Shown here: piece after piece, positions 12,974 through 13,752 of the stretch
How the letters are laid out: each line of letters opens with the position of its first letter
Numbering within the stretch: position 1 is the first letter of the stretch
NCBI GenBank assembly: GCA_003242205.1
Contig: QGUR01000104.1
Coordinates: 1-13,752 of the forward strand
From: Chloroflexota bacterium
Lineage (GTDB): Bacteria > Chloroflexota > Anaerolineae > Aggregatilineales > Phototrophicaceae
Direction of reading: 5' to 3'
Length of the DNA stretch: 13,752 bases
Translations under genes and position numbers: made by a program
The notes under the pieces: model-generated
What the model saw: the letters and a program-made list of their open reading frames with translations, nothing else
Databases searched by the model: none
What the model was told of the DNA's origin: nothing

Positions 12974-13002
12974 TTGCGCTTCCAGAACAGGCGTGCTAAA
13001 TT
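12974..13002 (+). promoter_or_regulatory. Extended -10 promoter of the DUF1579-like gene
   Basis: TTGCGC (12974-12979), a 17-nt spacer and TAAATT (12997-13002), with the extended -10 TG one base before it (TGCTAAATT). The predicted start is near 13009, about 42 nt before ATG 13051. Confidence 0.5.
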
Positions 13003-13050
13003 CACGCTACCGTTTAACGACTTTCAGCGCCCTGCCACCGGAGATACAGC

Positions 13051-13532
13051 ATGACTCAGGAAACTTCCTCAGAAGCCACGCCACAGCCCGGACCGCTCCC
13101 GACACCCGATCCTGCATTGAAGCGTCTTGAGCCGCTGATTGGCAAGTGGGAGATGCGGGTCGCACGCTCAATTCGGACGAGGATAATATCACCGGGTGGA
13201 CAACCTTCGAGTGGATGCCGGGCGGCTTCTTCATCAAGGCAGAAGGTGAGTTCAATCTAAACGGCTTTGTCATGCAGTCTCTGGAAATCATCGGCTACGA
13301 CCCGGCGCAAAAGAAATTCACGTCCAGTGTCTATTCAAGTATTTCGGGCGAAGTCCAACCCTATGAGTGGGACGTACAGGGCAACATTGTGATACACGCC
13401 GGGCAAGGAGCGCGCTATTCAGGAACGATCAGCGAGAATGGCGATACCATCGTGGGGGGATGGCGGCCCGATGACGGCACGCCGGTTTCGGATGGCACTG
13501 CCTATGACGCGATCATGTTTCGCGTTAAGTAG
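13051..13532 (+). pseudogene. DUF1579-like protein, single-base frameshift
   Basis: ATG 13051 has GGAG 8 nt upstream and begins MTQETSSEATPQPGPLPTPD, followed by ALKRLEPLIGKWEM. The frame then becomes nonsense (VARSIRTRIISPGG) and stops at 13260. The conserved continuation GRTLNSDEDNITGWTTFEWM, then PGGFFIKAEGEF and on to a C-terminal YDAIMFRVK at 13532, is read one frame over. Adding one G to the GGG at 13157-13159 would give KWEMRGRTLNSDEDN without a break, which is the order expected in this small beta-rich, lipocalin-like family. So it is one gene of about 160 aa with a 1-nt deletion in a G-run, either a real mutation or an assembly/sequencing error. The rest is intact with no further stops, which favours an error or a recent event. 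Function unknown; the family name is by pattern. Confidence 0.75.
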
Positions 13533-13556
13533 GGCAACTTCTCAGCACGAATTGAA

Positions 13557-13721
13557 ATGGACATGGGACCAAGCGTAACTCAACTGACAACCGAACGGCT
13601 GCTGCTGCGACACTTCCGGGCGGACGACCTCGCCGCCTACCACACCGCCATTTACGACGATCCTGAGGTCATGCGTTACCTGCCGGGCGGCGCACCGCGC
13701 CCCATTGAGCGGGCCAGTTAA
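13557..13721 (+). CDS. RimJ/RimL-type GNAT acetyltransferase, truncated N-terminal fragment
   Basis: ATG 13557 (or ATG 13563) opens 54 codons that match the first third of RimJ/RimL-like acetyltransferases: LTTERLLLRHFRADDLAAYH, then IYDDPEVMRYLPGGAPRPIERA. The usual length is about 170-180 aa. Here the frame hits TAA at 13719-13721, directly after the conserved PRPIERA segment. The remaining 31 nt (a GGCGGCGG block and an eight-A run) look like poor contig-end sequence, so the stop may be an artefact and the gene may continue beyond the window. The acetyl-CoA binding motif is not present in the visible part. No strong Shine-Dalgarno is seen. Confidence 0.65.
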   Translation: MDMGPSVTQLTTERLLLRHFRADDLAAYHTAIYDDPEVMRYLPGGAPRPIERAS

Positions 13722-13752
13722 AAACATTGGCGGCGGCCCCAGAAAAAAAAGG

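Overview
The window looks like a GC-rich accessory or housekeeping segment of a Chloroflexota genome (Anaerolineae-like). That is an inference from gene content: an Os1348/NHLP-type small protein, an AfsR/SARP-like BTAD-NB-ARC-TPR regulator, an AniA-like copper nitrite reductase fused to a cupredoxin, and several GNAT acetyltransferases. There are no rRNA or tRNA genes, CRISPR arrays, transposases or integrases. The right end breaks up (a frameshifted gene, a truncated gene and a short A-run), which fits a draft contig edge.

Layout. 1-479 (+): two tandem micro-ORFs, the first cut by the window edge, whose peptides share the tail AGNAAGGSR, followed by a small NHLP-clan protein and a terminator-like hairpin. 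796-1218 (+): a lone response-regulator receiver domain. 1240-2984 (+): an FNR/CRP-type box, a structured leader, a cupredoxin-NirK fusion, and a bidirectional terminator. 3057-4307 (-): a zinc M20 amidohydrolase with its own sigma70-like promoter. 4402-5249 (-): a two-gene operon (78-aa basic protein, then a protein with a ParB-like DGHHR motif) ending in a strong terminator. 5419-5853 (-): a degenerate globin that appears to lack the haem-ligand histidine. 5941-9066 (-): the large SARP-like regulator, flanked by a perfect 17-bp inverted repeat. 9310-10517 (+): a GNAT pair. 10546-12872 (-): a radical SAM/SPASM protein, a small membrane protein and a methyltransferase, led by a promoter that predicts a leaderless mRNA. 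13051-13532 (+): a broken DUF1579-like gene. 13557-13721 (+): the start of a third GNAT gene.

How the parts fit. NirK, with its FNR-like box, points to nitrite reduction to NO under low oxygen. The nearby globin-like protein is probably not an NO scavenger if it lacks haem. The radical SAM, membrane and methyltransferase genes form a modification or maturation cassette of unknown substrate. The most unusual feature is the micro-ORF array at the left edge: its two copies differ almost only at synonymous or conservative positions, as expected of translated peptides, and it precedes an NHLP-clan protein related to RiPP leader peptides.
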